In this document: piece by piece, positions 5,243 through 5,638 of the stretch
Layout: the number at the start of each line of letters is the position of its first letter
Position numbering within the stretch: position 1 is the stretch's first letter
Assembly (NCBI GenBank): GCA_003695505.1
Contig: RFIY01000346.1
Location: forward strand, 1 to 5,638
Source of the DNA: J088 sp003695505 [NCBI: Candidatus Dadabacteria bacterium]
GTDB lineage: Bacteria > J088
DNA length: 5,638 nucleotides
Reading direction: 5' to 3'
The notes under the pieces: model-generated
The model's database searches: none
Told to the model about the DNA's origin: nothing
The model's input: the letters and a program-made list of their open reading frames with translations, nothing else
Program-made: the position numbers and the translations under genes

Positions 5243-5261
5243 TGCGACACAATCTGTCGCA
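5243..5261. repeat. Inverted repeat in the divergent intergenic region
   Basis: TGCGACA (5243-5249) and TGTCGCA (5255-5261) are perfect 7-bp inverted copies with a 5-bp centre CAATC. Directly left of it, TGCG recurs at 5227, 5232 and 5239. It lies between two divergently transcribed genes, about 90 bp before the acidic gene and 120 bp before the cysteine-rich gene. It could be an operator or an mRNA hairpin; a T-run (5276-5281) follows too far away for a normal terminator. Confidence 0.4.
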
Positions 5262-5351
5262 GAGGGCGAGATCATGTTTTTGTGCGGTCCGGGCGGTAGT
5301 TTATCCGGGTCGCCAACGCGAGCAACATTCAGTACAACAGGAGGTGCATGA

Positions 5352-5638
5352 ATGAGTACAGAACCGTACAACGACGTCAACCAGGACGAGCTGCGGGACT
5401 GGATCCGTGAGGCGTTCGAAGGGTGGGATGAGGACGCGTTGCGCATCAACGTGGAAAATCTCGGCGGCGACCCGGATGAGGTACTCGAAACCACGACACT
5501 CGAGGAGGATCTGGCCGACACGCTGGTTCAGTTCGAGGACGTTCGCAAGCTCTACCGGCTCTGGTTGAAGCTCAAAGAGCGGACTCCCGAGCAGCGGGCC
5601 GCGATGACATGCGACGAGACGCTCGCGCAGATCGCCGA
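5352..5638 (+). CDS. Uncharacterised acidic protein, C-terminus cut by window edge
   Basis: The frame is open for 95 codons to the window edge, starting MSTEPYNDVNQDELRDWI. The start is fixed by an excellent Shine-Dalgarno AGGAGGT at 5339-5345, 6 nt before the ATG at 5352. An overlapping ATG at 5348 reads only 20 codons in another frame. The visible part carries about 25 Asp/Glu against about 10 Lys/Arg, with a predicted net charge near -15, and looks mostly helical (for example DELRDWIREAFEGW and FEDVRKLYRLWLKLKER). There is one Cys and no signal peptide or membrane segment. I do not recognise a family. Its 5' region shares a 229-bp intergenic region with the divergent cysteine-rich gene. 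Confidence 0.75.
   Translation, partial: MSTEPYNDVNQDELRDWIREAFEGWDEDALRINVENLGGDPDEVLETTTLEEDLADTLVQFEDVRKLYRLWLKLKERTPEQRAAMTCDETLAQIA

Noticed and set aside
4778-5299. 173-codon plus-strand open frame opposite the cysteine-rich gene
   Set aside because: It is antisense to a gene with CxxC motifs and a proper ribosome-binding site, and has no recognisable domain or start signal of its own.

Overview
The window is high-GC bacterial DNA (well above 55% G+C by eye) with conventional Shine-Dalgarno and sigma70-type signals. The gene families present and the codon choice suggest a proteobacterium, probably a gammaproteobacterium. That is inference from gene style only, because there is no rRNA or other phylogenetic marker here. 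I see no tRNA, CRISPR array, intact insertion sequence or complete phage gene.

Layout. Positions 1-1265 (minus) hold the first 421 residues of a CrtI/phytoene-dehydrogenase-like FAD oxidoreductase that runs off the left edge. Its promoter is very clear: TTGAAC, 17 bp, TACAAT, then AGGAG before the ATG. A 9+2+9 palindrome plus a third half-site overlap the -35 box, which looks like a repressor operator. Positions 1535-2281 (minus) encode a protein with two glutaredoxin/GST-N-type thioredoxin folds (CPYC and SPYC). About 100 bp upstream of it on the same strand is a lone AbrB/MazE-type swapped-hairpin DNA-binding protein (2379-2651), probably leaderless, with an inverted repeat over its promoter. 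Facing away from it is a stand-alone spermidine-synthase-fold, methyltransferase-like protein (2797-3513, TTG start).

From 3651 to 4323 (minus) there is a textbook type II toxin-antitoxin module: a Phd/YefM antitoxin overlapping by 8 nt a PIN-domain (VapC-like) ribonuclease, with an operator-like palindrome in the promoter. Upstream of it lies about 370 bp without an intact gene. Its right half contains a plus-strand remnant of a nucleotidyltransferase (GA...DLDLFV...PENA), cut off at the end of the next gene. Positions 4649-5122 (minus) encode an unrecognised 157-residue protein with three CxxC knuckles. A 229-bp divergent intergenic region separates it from an unrecognised, very acidic protein starting at 5352 (plus), which runs off the right edge.

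How it fits together. The left part looks like regulated redox or lipid-type metabolism. The centre (2379-4650) looks like an accessory zone: one orphan antitoxin-type regulator, one intact toxin-antitoxin pair and one decayed nucleotidyltransferase. I did not find convincing evidence of a complete new multi-gene system. The most unusual items are the operator-promoter arrangement at 1307-1357, the orphan AbrB-type gene upstream of the tandem glutaredoxin gene, and the truncated nucleotidyltransferase.
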